From NCBI GenBank assembly GCA_013423325.1, contig BLJB01000039.1, forward strand, positions 422,742 to 486,741: a stretch of DNA of 64,000 nt, given 5' to 3'. Numbering within the stretch: position 1 is the stretch's first letter; the number at the start of each line of letters is the position of its first letter. The DNA is from Usnea hakonensis (taxonomy: Eukaryota > Ascomycota > Lecanoromycetes > Lecanorales > Parmeliaceae). The translations under genes and the position numbers were made by a program. Positions 11,339 to 21,693 of this stretch are shown one piece after another. The notes below the pieces were generated by a model. The model did no database searches, had not been told where the DNA came from, and saw nothing but the letters and a program-made list of their open reading frames with translations.

Positions 11339-11977
11339 GTCCTGGATAAAAACGTTCTCTGACACTTTTGACTGAGCTGGGCTGGGGCGGAAGATTTGTT
11401 AGGATACAGCTCAGCTTTACGGGTTGCGTTCAAATATAAATTGCTTGGTCAGGCTGAAAATTTTGCCTCGAATGTTTTGCACTTGACCCCGTGTTTGGAG
11501 TTTTAAGATGATAACGTTGTAGCAAGTGCGCTTCGGTCGAAGAGTCTAGACATTGATCTATTTCTTCTCAAGGAAAGGCAACGAAAGTAATATAATTAGC
11601 TATTCGCACCAGAGTGAGGTTTGAAACTACAAGATGCAAAGGAATGAAACACAGGGGCTGCATCATGCAAGCCAGAACGCTCCCTCGCCATTGGTCGATG
11701 TCTGCTATAAATGGCCAGGCAGGATGTGCGGCGTTTGCAGTGTCAGCCTTGAGACTGCTATCTCTCGGTCTTCCTGATACAAGTCTCTTTGCCCAATCAT
11801 ATCTGATGTAGGTGCGGCGTGCCAAAAGGCTGAGATTTTGATTAGTATTCCATTTTTACAATCTCCCTTCTGTGGGTAATTCTGGACTCTGAAGACTGTG
11901 CCATCAAGGTGATGTCGGACTTGTGATGACGAATACCAATAGCATCACGGGTATCAAGTTTAGGCTAGTACCAAATC
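11339..11977. other. Spacer between ankyrin and USP genes
   Basis: 639 bp upstream of the ankyrin gene and downstream of the USP stop. The only ORFs are short, overlap on both strands and lack recognisable features. It should contain the ankyrin-gene promoter and the USP 3' end. Confidence 0.4.
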
Positions 11978-14111
11978 TCAGCCTCTATTTTCGTTGCTTT
12001 TATCAACATCGGCTCCTTCGGGTTCAGTGAGGGAAAGGTCAACTACGGGATCAACTTCCTCCAATGCCTTGCCCTCTGCGCCTTCTTCATCGTCGGCCTC
12101 TTCCCATTCTTGATTCGCATCACTCAGCGCTGAAGGTCCCAAGTCCTCCATCTCAGGGGCGTACTCCAGGGCAGAATCATCCATTAAAATCAATGGGCCC
12201 GTCGGACTGGGGCTCTCTGCTTCGCTGGTAGCATCGCTCCTCCCGCTCACGGTCTTGGTAAGTGGCGACCCATCTTCAATCTCTTTCTTAAAACCTTTCC
12301 ATGCCCCAGAGCCTTCGCTCACCCCGATTGCTTTCAATACTGCGGCCGCTTCCGTTTCGTTGGCCTGGCCGGCAGACTGTCGAGCCAGACTTTCGAACGC
12401 TCCGCTGCCACTAGCATTCGTCTGGTCCAAGATGGAAGAGTAATTTTGGCGGCCGGGGTCGGCAAGGCGTTTCTTTCTCTTTTTCTCCCGCTTCTCTTCG
12501 GGACGTACCACCACGACGGGAACGGGCGAGTTCTGAAGACAGTACTTACTCACAGAGCCGGGCAAAAGACCTTGAATGCCGCCCAGAGACTTGCCACGGG
12601 TTCCAACAATCAGGCAGGCCGGAGCGTATATCTTGATCTTCAGCCGTTGCGTTAGCATCAAAAACGTTAGTGTGGGGGAGGTTACAGAGACGAACCATGC
12701 GCTGAATCGTCTCGGGAACCTTGCCCACGGCGAACTCTAGTACCAGGCTGATAGCTTTGTCCTCTTCATTTTTCTCCTGTATATGCTCGAGAAGCTTGCG
12801 AGCTTCAGTCTTGTAGACGCCTTGCTCCACACTAACGTTGCTGCTAATCTTACTGTCTTTGTCGACAACACGAAGGCAGACAATCTCATCGCCATCTTCC
12901 ACAAGCTCCTCAACGAGCCACTCGAGAGCAAATTCGGAATAATCATTTTGATCGGTCCCACATAAGAAAGTCCGAGATCGACGAGAGTAGGCATAGTCTT
13001 TATGCTTGGAAACTAATGTGAAAGAAATGTCGGTGGCATCTTTGTTGTCGAAGGTGTCAAACGAGACTCGGGACTCGTAGGTACTGCCATCAAGGAAACA
13101 GTTCAGCATCTTCCTCTCCAGCAATCTGATGCAGATGGGTACTCAGGATGTAAATGGAGGTGCTACACTGAAGCATCATTGACTCAGATTCCAGATGGCA
13201 TATTGTACTATTTGAGTTGAGAAGCAATAAGTGTACACCCGCATTGGATACACGTATAGTCCCCCCTCAACCAAGTCCTTGTAAACTGGCTAGGCTATAT
13301 TTCCTAGCCCGGTATCTTGCTATCTGCAAAGTACGTTTCGTCCAGTTACAATCCCCTCTCTCACCTCACCTGAAGCGACCATTGTCACATCAATTCGCCT
13401 CTGAACCCTTTCGACGCGCTAGGCCATGAATAGACCAGTCCTTCTGAGGTCAACGGTGAAGGTGAAGGACTACAGGTATCCGTGAATCAAATCGTAATGT
13501 AATCGTTTAAAGCGCAGGAACGGTAGGTCACATTCCATATTGCGGGATATTATACCCAGAGATGAGGGCGTGGACGTGTATCCAGAGAGGATGTATACCT
13601 TGTGGCTCATTTTTAATCCAGCATTTTTGCGTTCCAAAAAAGGCTGAACAGCCACATCAACCACAAATCTGCACACCCTTTCCATGCTGCAAGAGAGAGA
13701 GAGAGAGAGAGAGAGCGCAGGTAAATAGAATTTCGCAGCAGAATTTGCGCAAGGACATCTGAAGATCAATGACAGATTAGATGCTACAACTTACGAGGGT
13801 GGTGGAGGCGATGATAGCCGCCGGTTCGACTTTAGAGCTGTCGGTCTTGAACTTGCGGGACGCGCAGTTGTACTTGTGCCGGAAGCAAATTGAATTGAGG
13901 CACGCCGTCCGCGTTCGTCTTGGGACGAGGCGCTGGCAGCAGGCCCAGCAAAGGAAATTCTCTGTAGTACTGTTGTTTCTGGTTGCTTTGTATCATTCGC
14001 ATCCTCCGTGGCTGCCTGCGCTCTGACGGACAGTCTTCCGGAGTGTGGACTGCGTGGTTCAGAGGAGGGACCAGAGGTTGGAGATGGAGATGGTGGTGGT
14101 GATTGAGGCAT
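11978..14111 (-). CDS. Universal stress protein (UspA-domain) family protein
   Basis: UspA-fold nucleotide-binding protein; the fungal members are long and of unknown cellular role. Model: exons 14111-13795, 13083-12696 and 12637-11978 (454 aa). Exon 1 encodes a Ser/Pro/Ala-rich region ending KSNRRLSSPPPPS. Exon 2 continues TYESRVSFDTFDNKDATD and enters the Usp domain (RTFLCGTDQNDYSEFALEWLVEELV). Exon 3 completes it with IYAPACLIVGTRGKSLGG and VPVVVVRP, where GTRG...GS is the nucleotide-loop motif. A Lys-rich then acidic tail closes the protein. The first intron is 711 bp, far longer than any other here, but its GTAAGT donor and in-frame acceptor fit. The second intron uses the unusual donor GTTCGT, chosen because it alone restores RMIKIYAP in frame. 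Confidence 0.82.
13691..13715. repeat. (AG)12 microsatellite inside the long USP intron
   Basis: About twelve AG dinucleotides in a row, within the 711-bp intron of the universal stress protein gene. Likely length-variable. Confidence 0.9.
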
Positions 14112-14288
14112 ATGTTCAGTGATTGGCTGGCTGGCCAACCCACGGATATAATTTTTGAAAAAGAATATGTTGGGGCCGATGGATCTACGACCAAACGGGA
14201 TGGAATGGCATCAACTAAGGTATTGTCGCAACTGTTTGTGCTTGTGGGGGCCTATACGCTATACGGGTTAGCAGGCAAAGAAGGACTG

Positions 14289-14312
14289 TGGATGTGGATG
14301 TGGATGTGGATG
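14289..14312. repeat. (TGGATG)4 hexanucleotide repeat
   Basis: Four clean copies of a GGATGT/TGGATG hexamer about 180 bp upstream of the USP start codon. Confidence 0.85.
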
Positions 14313-14447
14313 TGGTGTCGTGCGGGGGCTCGCGGGGTTGTCCGAGTTCACGTAAAGTAAGGTAAGGTAGGCAGCCACGCAGCTTCAACACGTTTGCGGT
14401 CTTGCGGATAGACCAACCAGGCAGCCACTGAAGTAATGTCCTCATTT

Positions 14448-14492
14448 AATAATAATACTTAAAGTACTTACCTTGAGTACTTTATTATTATA
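14448..14492. repeat. A/T-rich inverted repeat around AGTACTT
   Basis: Left arm ATAATAATACTTAAAGTACT and right arm AGTACTTTATTATTAT are inverted copies, with a 4-nt CTTA difference in the left arm. It would fold as a hairpin. One of several AGTAC-centred palindromes in the spacers of this window. Confidence 0.7.
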
Positions 14493-14984
14493 AATCACAA
14501 CGGCAGTTCCTCCGAATCCGACGCTACTTTAGCCATGGATCAAGCGTTAATTCCCCTCGGATAATTGAACTCCACTTTAAAATTATGAAAATGTTAAAGT
14601 ATGCATGTGTGAGTCATCATGCCATTTCCAATTTACGACTCACGACTTACGAGTACGATTCAGTACAAAAAAAGATGAATTTGAATCAAGACATGGAACA
14701 TTGTTGGTGGATTTGAACTTTTTATTTTGTTCATCATCTGTCTATCTGTACTGCTTCTCGTACTCTTTACTGAGGAGAATATGCAGAGTGAATAGGCCTC
14801 CGATTCTTCTCTCTCTCCCCTTCCCCCTTCGCGTCAACTAAATCATGCTGTAGCCATAGCCATCGGAGTAGAATTTTTGTCGTAGGAAAAGAAAACTCAA
14901 AAAAACCGCTCAACGCTCGCTTGGGTATTTTTTCGCCAGATTGCCCTCATAAAACCAACCGGATCGTCATCAAAAGCCATCGAC

Positions 14985-15767
14985 CTAGCAGGCTGCAATT
15001 GCTGTCTGTTGCCGTTCAGGGAGGTAGAAACCCTCGTCGAAAAAGGACTGATCCGACTCCGGCAATGAGGCTGGTGACTCTGACTTGACTGGTAGTGGCT
15101 GGTAATATGATGTTGTTGCAATCGCCTGTCTTTGTTTTTCGGAAAAGGCTGCGAGAGGCTCTTCAGGTGAGGGAGGCATCGAGTCGTCTTCTGAATCTGA
15201 ATCGTCGTCCCCATGTAGAAGCTCCGGTGGATGTGCTGATGATGTAAGGGTAAGAGCGAGGTCGTCCTCGTAGTCTTCATCCTCCATGTCCTCATCTTCG
15301 TCATAGTCGGCAGTGATGATGGTAGCTGAAGCTTGTGGTGCGGGCATCTTTTCATCGTCGTCCGAATCGCTGTCACTGTCGGAGTCCTCGGCATAGACTT
15401 CTTCCTCTACCGCCTCCTCTAGCTCTTCTGGAATTGTATCTGCCCACTGAATGTGCTTGGGCTCCTCCGATGCTTTGGATGCACTCTTGACGGTCTGGTT
15501 GAACCAGCTCTCTTGCTCTTGCTCAGCGTGGGTGAGGTCAAGCATAAGACCATCAAGGAGGTTGGCGTGACCAACCAAAAGGCGGAGGTCATGATCCCCT
15601 CGGGCAGCTTCCTTGGAAAGCTTACCACGAGCGGAGTGGGCGAGGTAGTAGGTTTGAGTGAGAGACATTTTCTGCTGCTTCTGAGGTGGTGATGCAATGA
15701 TTGTTCTGGTGCTTGATGATGCTGGTGCTGTGGAGGGAGCGATTTGGTATCGGAGACCGGAAGGCAT
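14985..15767 (-). CDS. Conserved-looking acidic fungal protein of unknown function
   Basis: Single exon of 260 aa from ATG 15767; the longer frame to 15794 starts with TTG. After a Ser/Ala-rich leader comes a likely helical block, TQTYYLAHSARGKLSKEAAR, then DHDLRLLVGHANLLDGLMLD. I believe this is conserved across filamentous fungi, but I cannot name the family. The middle and C-terminal parts are dominated by Asp/Glu/Ser runs (DSDSDSDSDDDE and DYDEDEDMEDEDYEDD), then a Pro/Ser region ending FYLPERQQTAIAAC. There are no membrane segments. Composition suggests a soluble, possibly nuclear protein; that is inference only. Confidence 0.65.
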   Translation of the reverse strand: MPSGLRYQIAPSTAPASSSTRTIIASPPQKQQKMSLTQTYYLAHSARGKLSKEAARGDHDLRLLVGHANLLDGLMLDLTHAEQEQESWFNQTVKSASKASEEPKHIQWADTIPEELEEAVEEEVYAEDSDSDSDSDDDEKMPAPQASATIITADYDEDEDMEDEDYEDDLALTLTSSAHPPELLHGDDDSDSEDDSMPPSPEEPLAAFSEKQRQAIATTSYYQPLPVKSESPASLPESDQSFFDEGFYLPERQQTAIAAC

Positions 15768-18212
15768 CTTGTTATGTATAGGAAGATGAGTCAATGGGTA
15801 GTTTGGTGAGATTTGTAATTGGCCAATTAGTCAGTCAGGGTGGCTTGTGTAAAAGTATGGCGAGAGGGTGAGGTGGTTTGATGAAGATTGAGCAGGTTTG
15901 AGGATGTTTGTTATAGTTGGTTTGCTTGTCTTTGTCTGAAATGAACATTGTCATGGAGTGGGATTGAGGCTGTCTTTATGCTTCTCTTCTTTGCAATAAT
16001 CATAATATCATCAGTGTAGTAATCCTTCCATTCTCTACTCCGACCGACCCGACGGAGACTCGGACTTTGTGAAATCAGAATGATAATGCAAGCTAGTCCG
16101 AATCAAGGCAGCGCGAAAGATGGGCTGAGTCAACATTAATTATTTATTGGTATTATTATTTTATGCGATGCTCACCGCCCGAACTGCGCTTTCTTTACTT
16201 TCTTTACCTAGTCTCGCGAATTTCGCGTAACTACGGTAGGCTCGGTACTCTTTCGGACTTTGCTTCTCTCCACTAGACTGGATTATACGTACCGCCAGGC
16301 AGCAAGCTTTGTGAATTGGCTTTTGCTGGCTTTTTTTGCGGGTTGGATTCGTTTGTTTGTTTTAGACAGTCTCACCGTCTACTTGACCACTTTACTAGGA
16401 GGGTGATTTATCATTGCGGATTACACATGTCCTGCTGGGCAAATGATTGGATCTTGTGGGATTTGAAATCATTTTTTGCATCTTCAATCTCAACCTCAAT
16501 CATTCCGGGATGACATGGATACCTTTCAGAATAACATATATCAATGACTCTGAGGAGTCTCATTTTCCACATCCCCTAATGCGGCTTACGTTGACCGATT
16601 GCGTGGAACGTGGAATGGCATCAAAGAAGAAGAATGAAACGCCAATTAGAATACGACATACGAGGGAGCCTACCTCACAGGCTCACACGTTGGTATTGGA
16701 CTGCATATTCATCATCATCATTCAGGGCTTTGTTCTCTTCCCATTGGAATAAAGTACTTTCGGGGGATACGAATACCGACCAAGCCACTAAGGTTTCATG
16801 TGCCAAGGCTGGCTGAATAAGGGATTAATGGAGATATGGTATGGGCTAAGATAAAGTACTTTATGGCTAAGCTGGCTTTCGCATTTTGTCCACCAGTCCG
16901 AGCAAAATCCGCGACCCCGCCAATATTTAAAGTAAAGGTATAGCTATTATTCATCCGCCCGGACCGGACAAAGCGACAATCAGTGTGGCCGCTTTGCCCG
17001 AAATTATTAGATATCTCCAAGTACCGTACCGTACTCGCATGTTGTACTTCGTAGCTTCTAAGGTAAAGTACCTTACTTTATTCAAGTGGTTAGGTGGAGT
17101 ATAGTCACAAAGAAAGTCATGTTTCATGGCCAACTTCTTTCATCCCAAGTACTCGTACCTTACCTCCTTACGTACCTACCTATCTGCCACCTCTACTCTA
17201 GCGAGCTTTGCTTTGTCATTTGTATATCATATTCCTTGACCGCTTTTGCTTCAAACAGTCTACCTACACCGTTGTGGGAATTTGGATTCGAAACCCGTGC
17301 TGCTTATCAAACATCCGAACCCCAATATCAATACCTTATTCAATAAGCGATTCGGCGTCTCCAGACTTTAGTGTTAAGTATGTGATTAAGAGTACAGTCA
17401 GCCTCATTTCCCACGTGTCAGTGACTCCTTTAGGGGGGGTTTCAGGGTATGGATGGCCTTGGCGTTGCCCTCGCTAGGCCTATCGCGCGCAAGACTTGCC
17501 TAAAAAAGGCAGCCCTACTCGGACCTTGTCTACCTACCTTACTCGAATGTAAAGTATGTAAAGTATTTTGACTTTTGAGTCACAGCCTCTGAGCAATCTG
17601 CCTCTGTCTTCTGTCATTCTCGCTTCCAGTCATGCAAGTTTATGTGAGCACATTTAGGCCAGCGGGTTCCTGCAAGAAGTCTTTATGCATCGCATATTCC
17701 ATTCGGGGCCATTCCTACCAGGCACCCAAACAATGCAGAACCATTTCGACTCGGAGCCCACGCGCGGGGGAAGAAGCACGCGGTCAAGAGGTTGACGTTG
17801 CATCGCGTATGCATGATATACATACCCCACCGCCCAAACCATTTGCCAGCTGCGGTCAAACGCTTCTTTATGAATTGCGTTGCAGGAGAAATCTGGTTCG
17901 GCCGATTATAACCGAGGCAATCAATGTTATCCCTTGACTTGCTGGGGAATAGTTCTTGGCACGCCCGAAAATCAGAAGCCTAGGTAAGTACACGTCTGTA
18001 TCATGTTGGTCTTCGACCGCAGAGGGCGTGTGGAAAGTTCTTCAAGCCCGAAAAGCAATTCGGCGGGTTGACACAGCATGTATTCACGTTCCGTGAGTCC
18101 CACAACTTTCTTAGCGGCCTGTCACTCGGGCTGAAAACCACAAAGATTTTGATGGTAATCGAAACTAGAAGCAGAGCTATGGCTCCTGGCCTGTTAACTT
18201 GTTTCCAAACTT
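15768..18212. other. 2.4 kb gene-poor spacer
   Basis: No ORF here has family support. Contents: A/T-rich patches, a perfect 14-bp palindrome ATAAAGTACTTTAT at 16851-16864, AGTAC/GGTAAAGTACC words near 16750, 17063-17085, 17150 and 17560, and pyrimidine-rich tracts. The acidic-protein promoter lies at the left end; the right end is downstream of MidA. It could hide a noncoding RNA, but nothing in the sequence proves one. Confidence 0.45.
16851..16864. repeat. Perfect palindrome centred on AGTACT
   Basis: ATAAAGTACTTTAT is identical on both strands. It belongs to the AGTAC-rich spacer motif family. Confidence 0.8.
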
Positions 18213-19895
18213 TCACATTTCTTCTTCTACCCCCCCACCAAATCCAACCGGCCTCCTTCCACCCCTTTCCGGAACTATCGCCAAGACTTTGTATATTTTG
18301 CCCATAGCGCCACCACCTCTTTCCACCAATCGTTCCATAGCTCCCCTGACCCTTTTCTTTCCTTCCTCGTCTTCCCCTAAACCTTTGCAAATGATCTCTG
18401 CCCTTTCTCGAATTCCCATACTTTGAAGCCATCTTCCCTGCTCAACGGGCCCATGCACCTCGACTCCGGGACTAGCTGCCAATGCCGCCTCGACTAATGC
18501 CATGAAATCAACATCAGCAGAGATGTCAACGAGGCCAGGATCAGTGAGAGGAGAGACAGGCTGATGTGAGCGAATGCCGCGCAGTGTATTGGTAGGGATC
18601 GTGTCTGCTGGGCCATAATCGAGAATCAAAGCTGCGCCTGAGGGGCTGGTTTTGACCACTGTACTTGATGCGGAAGTGGAGCTTGACTTGGGAGAAGAGC
18701 CACCGATACGGTGAGCGAATTCTGCTGCATAAGAATGCGACTCGGGTGATATCTCAATGACCGAACCAGGGGTTGGCAAGAGCGCTTTGTAGCGCTGGGA
18801 AAGGCTAGGAAAGAGGAGGGATGGTGGTGTCGAAGCTTTCGCGAGGGAGATTTGGAATTCTGGTCGAGGTTTGGAAGTGGTAGGCGAAGTGGTCGTGATT
18901 ACGTCCGAAGCGGTTGGTGTGGGCGTGACGACTAGCTCTCGCCATTGGGGCGATCTGGACTGAGATTGTGTATTCGAAAATGGGAGTGGCCCGGTAGGAC
19001 TTGTGAGGATCTGGGATTTTTCATTCTGAGATGGAGCGACGGACTGGAAAGCGTGGATTGGGAGCGCGTCAAAAAATTCGTGGGCGAAGAAGAACGGGGT
19101 CTTGCTCGGATCTATATTCATCAATCTACGTTGGACTTATTTGTAGGTTGGCAAGCGGAGCCTACCGTATGGTACAAATCGAATATCCTCACACCATATT
19201 ATCGGCACCCTTGAATACTTGCTCGTGCTTCGGAACCCAATCTCGATTTCCTCAAGGGGGAAGTCTCCGCAGAGTAATTGCTTTTGGGTATCCCGCAGTG
19301 CTGGACTGGCTTCCACCAGATAGACGGATTCAATGCTAGATGCTAGCGGCTTGAAGCTATTGAGAGTCTGTCCTGAGATTAGACTGGTAGATCGTACTCT
19401 GATCAGATCATCATACCATACCCGTAGCATGTCATCCATCAGCGTTCCTCTCCCTGGTCCAACCTCGATGATTTCTACGCCATTGCCAATCCTGTTCTGG
19501 GCTATCCACTCCGCTACAAGCCATATGCCGAGTAGCTCGCCGAATATTTGGGAGATCTCTGGCGAGGTAGTGAAGTCACCTTTCTGTCCGAATTGATCTT
19601 TGCCCTGCGCCTGTGACGTGTAGTAGCCACCATCTGGTGATGTGAGGCATTGGCGCATATAAGCTGCTATAGAAATTGGACCTGTAGTCTAGATCCATGA
19701 TTAGAATGAGTGTACATAAGAAACTTGCAATGAGCTTACAGCGATTGCTTCAGCAATGGTTTTGGCCAGAGGCGTCGACCATTGCCGAGCCGGCGATGAT
19801 GCACATCGAATTCCCTTAGATAGCTTCAACACTGAATATCCCCGAGCCAGTGGTCTAGAGCTCCTAAGGATATTTGCTCCAAGTCTGACGATCAT
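18213..19895 (-). CDS. Mitochondrial protein arginine methyltransferase NDUFAF7/MidA
   Basis: SAM-dependent methyltransferase; the animal protein dimethylates an arginine of complex I subunit NDUFS2 during assembly. Exons 19895-19740, 19688-19166 and 19111-18213 (525 aa). Exon 1 encodes a basic, Ser/Arg-rich mitochondrial presequence. The first join gives IAEAIATTGPISIAAYMRQ, the MidA start block. Then GGYYTSQAQGKDQFGQKGDFTTSPEISQ-type residues and the SAM motif EIIEVGPGRGTLMDD follow. The second join gives IRFVPYDPSKTPFFFAHEFFDALPIHAF, another family block. The C-terminal ALILDYGPAD is conserved; its linker is Ser/Thr-rich and longer than usual. Only 133 bp separate its start from CDK11. Confidence 0.9.
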
Positions 19896-20028
19896 GCCCA
19901 GCAGCTTTTGATAGTAAGGGTTGGTCGAAAGTGGAGTGTCAAGAAAGGTTTCAAGTGTCCCTCAGGAATTGTAAGTACTATAGTCGACCTCGGGCAACCG
20001 TCGATGCCGCGCTTCTCTTGTCTCGATC

Positions 20029-21530
20029 ATGGCGAGTCAAGGTAAGTCGCGCTGGGCCGATGATGAGGAAGACGCTGCATTGGAAGCTCAGCGGAAGCGT
20101 GAAAAAGAAGTAAAGAAAAGAGCAAAGGCAGAGAAACAACGGAAGCTTGAAGAGGATCGGAGACTGGAATTAGAGGACGCCGCTGAGACTACTGCCCACG
20201 ATCATGAATCTATCCATGAAGAAAGTGAACGGCCGTCCAAGAAGAGAAGACTATCTCCTGAGCCTGGCGCGTCTTCGAAAGAGCTGCCACCAGCAAAGCT
20301 CTTGCGCTTCCCAGCGCCAGAATGGGGCCCCTGCAGGCATGTCGACAATTTCGAAAAGCTGAATCATATCGAGGAAGGTTCCTACGGCTGGGTATCGCGG
20401 GCCAGAGAGACTGCTACTGGGGAGATTGTAGCTTTGAAAAAGCTCAAGATGGACAATGCCAATGACGGCTTTCCGGTCACGGGCCTACGAGAGATACAGA
20501 CACTGATGGCGTCGAGACACACGAACATTGTTACTTTACGGGAAGTCGTGATGGGGGACAAATTGGATGAGTAAGTGGCTACGTGAATGCATCGGTCTTG
20601 TCTTCGAAAGCTGATCTTCAAGACCAGTGTTTTCCTTGTCATGGACTTCCTCGAGCACGACCTCAAGACGCTGCAAGAAGACATGCTCGATGCTTTCTCG
20701 CCCTCGGAAATCAAGACGCTGCTCCTGCAGCTTGTTTCGGCCATGGAGTATCTGCACATCAATTGGATCCTACACCGGGACTTGAAGACTTCGAATCTAC
20801 TCATGAACAACAGGGGTCAGATGAAAGTTGCAGATTTCGGCATGGCGAGATACTATGGTGATCCATCACCGAAGCTTACTCAGCTAGTGGTGACATTGTG
20901 GTATCGTGCCCCAGAATTGCTGTTGGGTGCCGAAAAGTATGGAACAGAGATCGATTTATGGAGCGTTGGTTGCATTTTCGGCGAGCTGTTGACAAAGAAT
21001 CCTTTGCTGCAAGGGAAGAACGAAGTTGACCAGCTCTCGAAGGTATGCTTCTTCTCGGGTACTGGCCGTTTTGGTGCTAAATCGCTCTCCAGATCTTCGA
21101 AATCTGCGGCATTCCTACCGAAGCTACCTGGCCTGGCTTCAAACGTCTGCCCAACGCCCGCTCACTCCGTCTCCCGAGCACCTCCCAAACGACTGGAAAC
21201 GTAATTCGTGCGAAATTTCCCCTCCTGACAGCCGCCGGAACTGCTCTGCTCACGTCCCTCCTCAGCCTGAATCCTGCACAACGACCCACAGCAAGCGAAG
21301 TCCTTGCTCATCCCTATTTTAGTGAATACCCAAAGCCCAAGAGCACAGCGATGTTTCCCACATTTCCCTCCAAGGCGGGCCAAGAGAAGAGGAGGAGACT
21401 GGCGAGTCCCAGCGCCCCGAAGAGAGGGGATGCGCCGAGAATTGCTGGAGAAGCGGCAGATTTTAGTGGTATCTTCGCGAATAGAGACACGGAAGAGGTT
21501 GGTGGTGGGTTTTCATTGAAGCTAATATAG
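20029..21530 (+). CDS. CDK11/PITSLRE-type cyclin-dependent protein kinase
   Basis: Serine/threonine kinase of the CDK11 group, nuclear, acting in transcription and pre-mRNA processing in its relatives. Exons 20029-20570, 20628-21042 and 21093-21530 (464 aa). Residues 1-100 are a highly charged Lys/Glu-rich region with an RPSKKRRLS basic patch, a likely nuclear signal. The kinase domain runs about 107-395: glycine loop EEGSYGWV, ATP lysine in VALKK (137), PVTGLRE in place of PITSLRE (149-155), HRDLKTSN (230), DFG (250) and T-loop VVTLWYRAPE (268-277). The C-terminal tail is basic and ends in GGGFSLKLI. All catalytic residues are intact. Confidence 0.92.
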
Positions 21531-21693
21531 ACGTGGATCACAAATGGCATCTAAATACAAACGGTAGACAAAATGTAAGACCTGTAATAATGAGAAGAAT
21601 CCCGTGAGCATTGCAAAAAGGGTATCTCGAGTTGAAATGCACGCTTTGCGCGCTCTTGAGAAAGAATTCTATCTTTTACTCGCCTTATGCCTA

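Larger units (their letters stand above)
14112..14984. other. Spacer upstream of the USP gene
   Basis: 873 bp. Holds a (TGGATG)4 tandem array at about 14289-14312 and a strong A/T-rich inverted repeat at 14448-14492 built around AGTACTT. The USP promoter and the 3' end of the acidic-protein gene lie here. No supported coding exon. Confidence 0.5.

Noticed and set aside
13787..14138. Separate small Ser/Pro-rich gene
   Set aside because: Its end is a GTAAGT donor, and joining to 13083 restores the frame and a sequence (SSPPPPSTYESRVSFD) that fits the USP family, so it is exon 1 of that gene.
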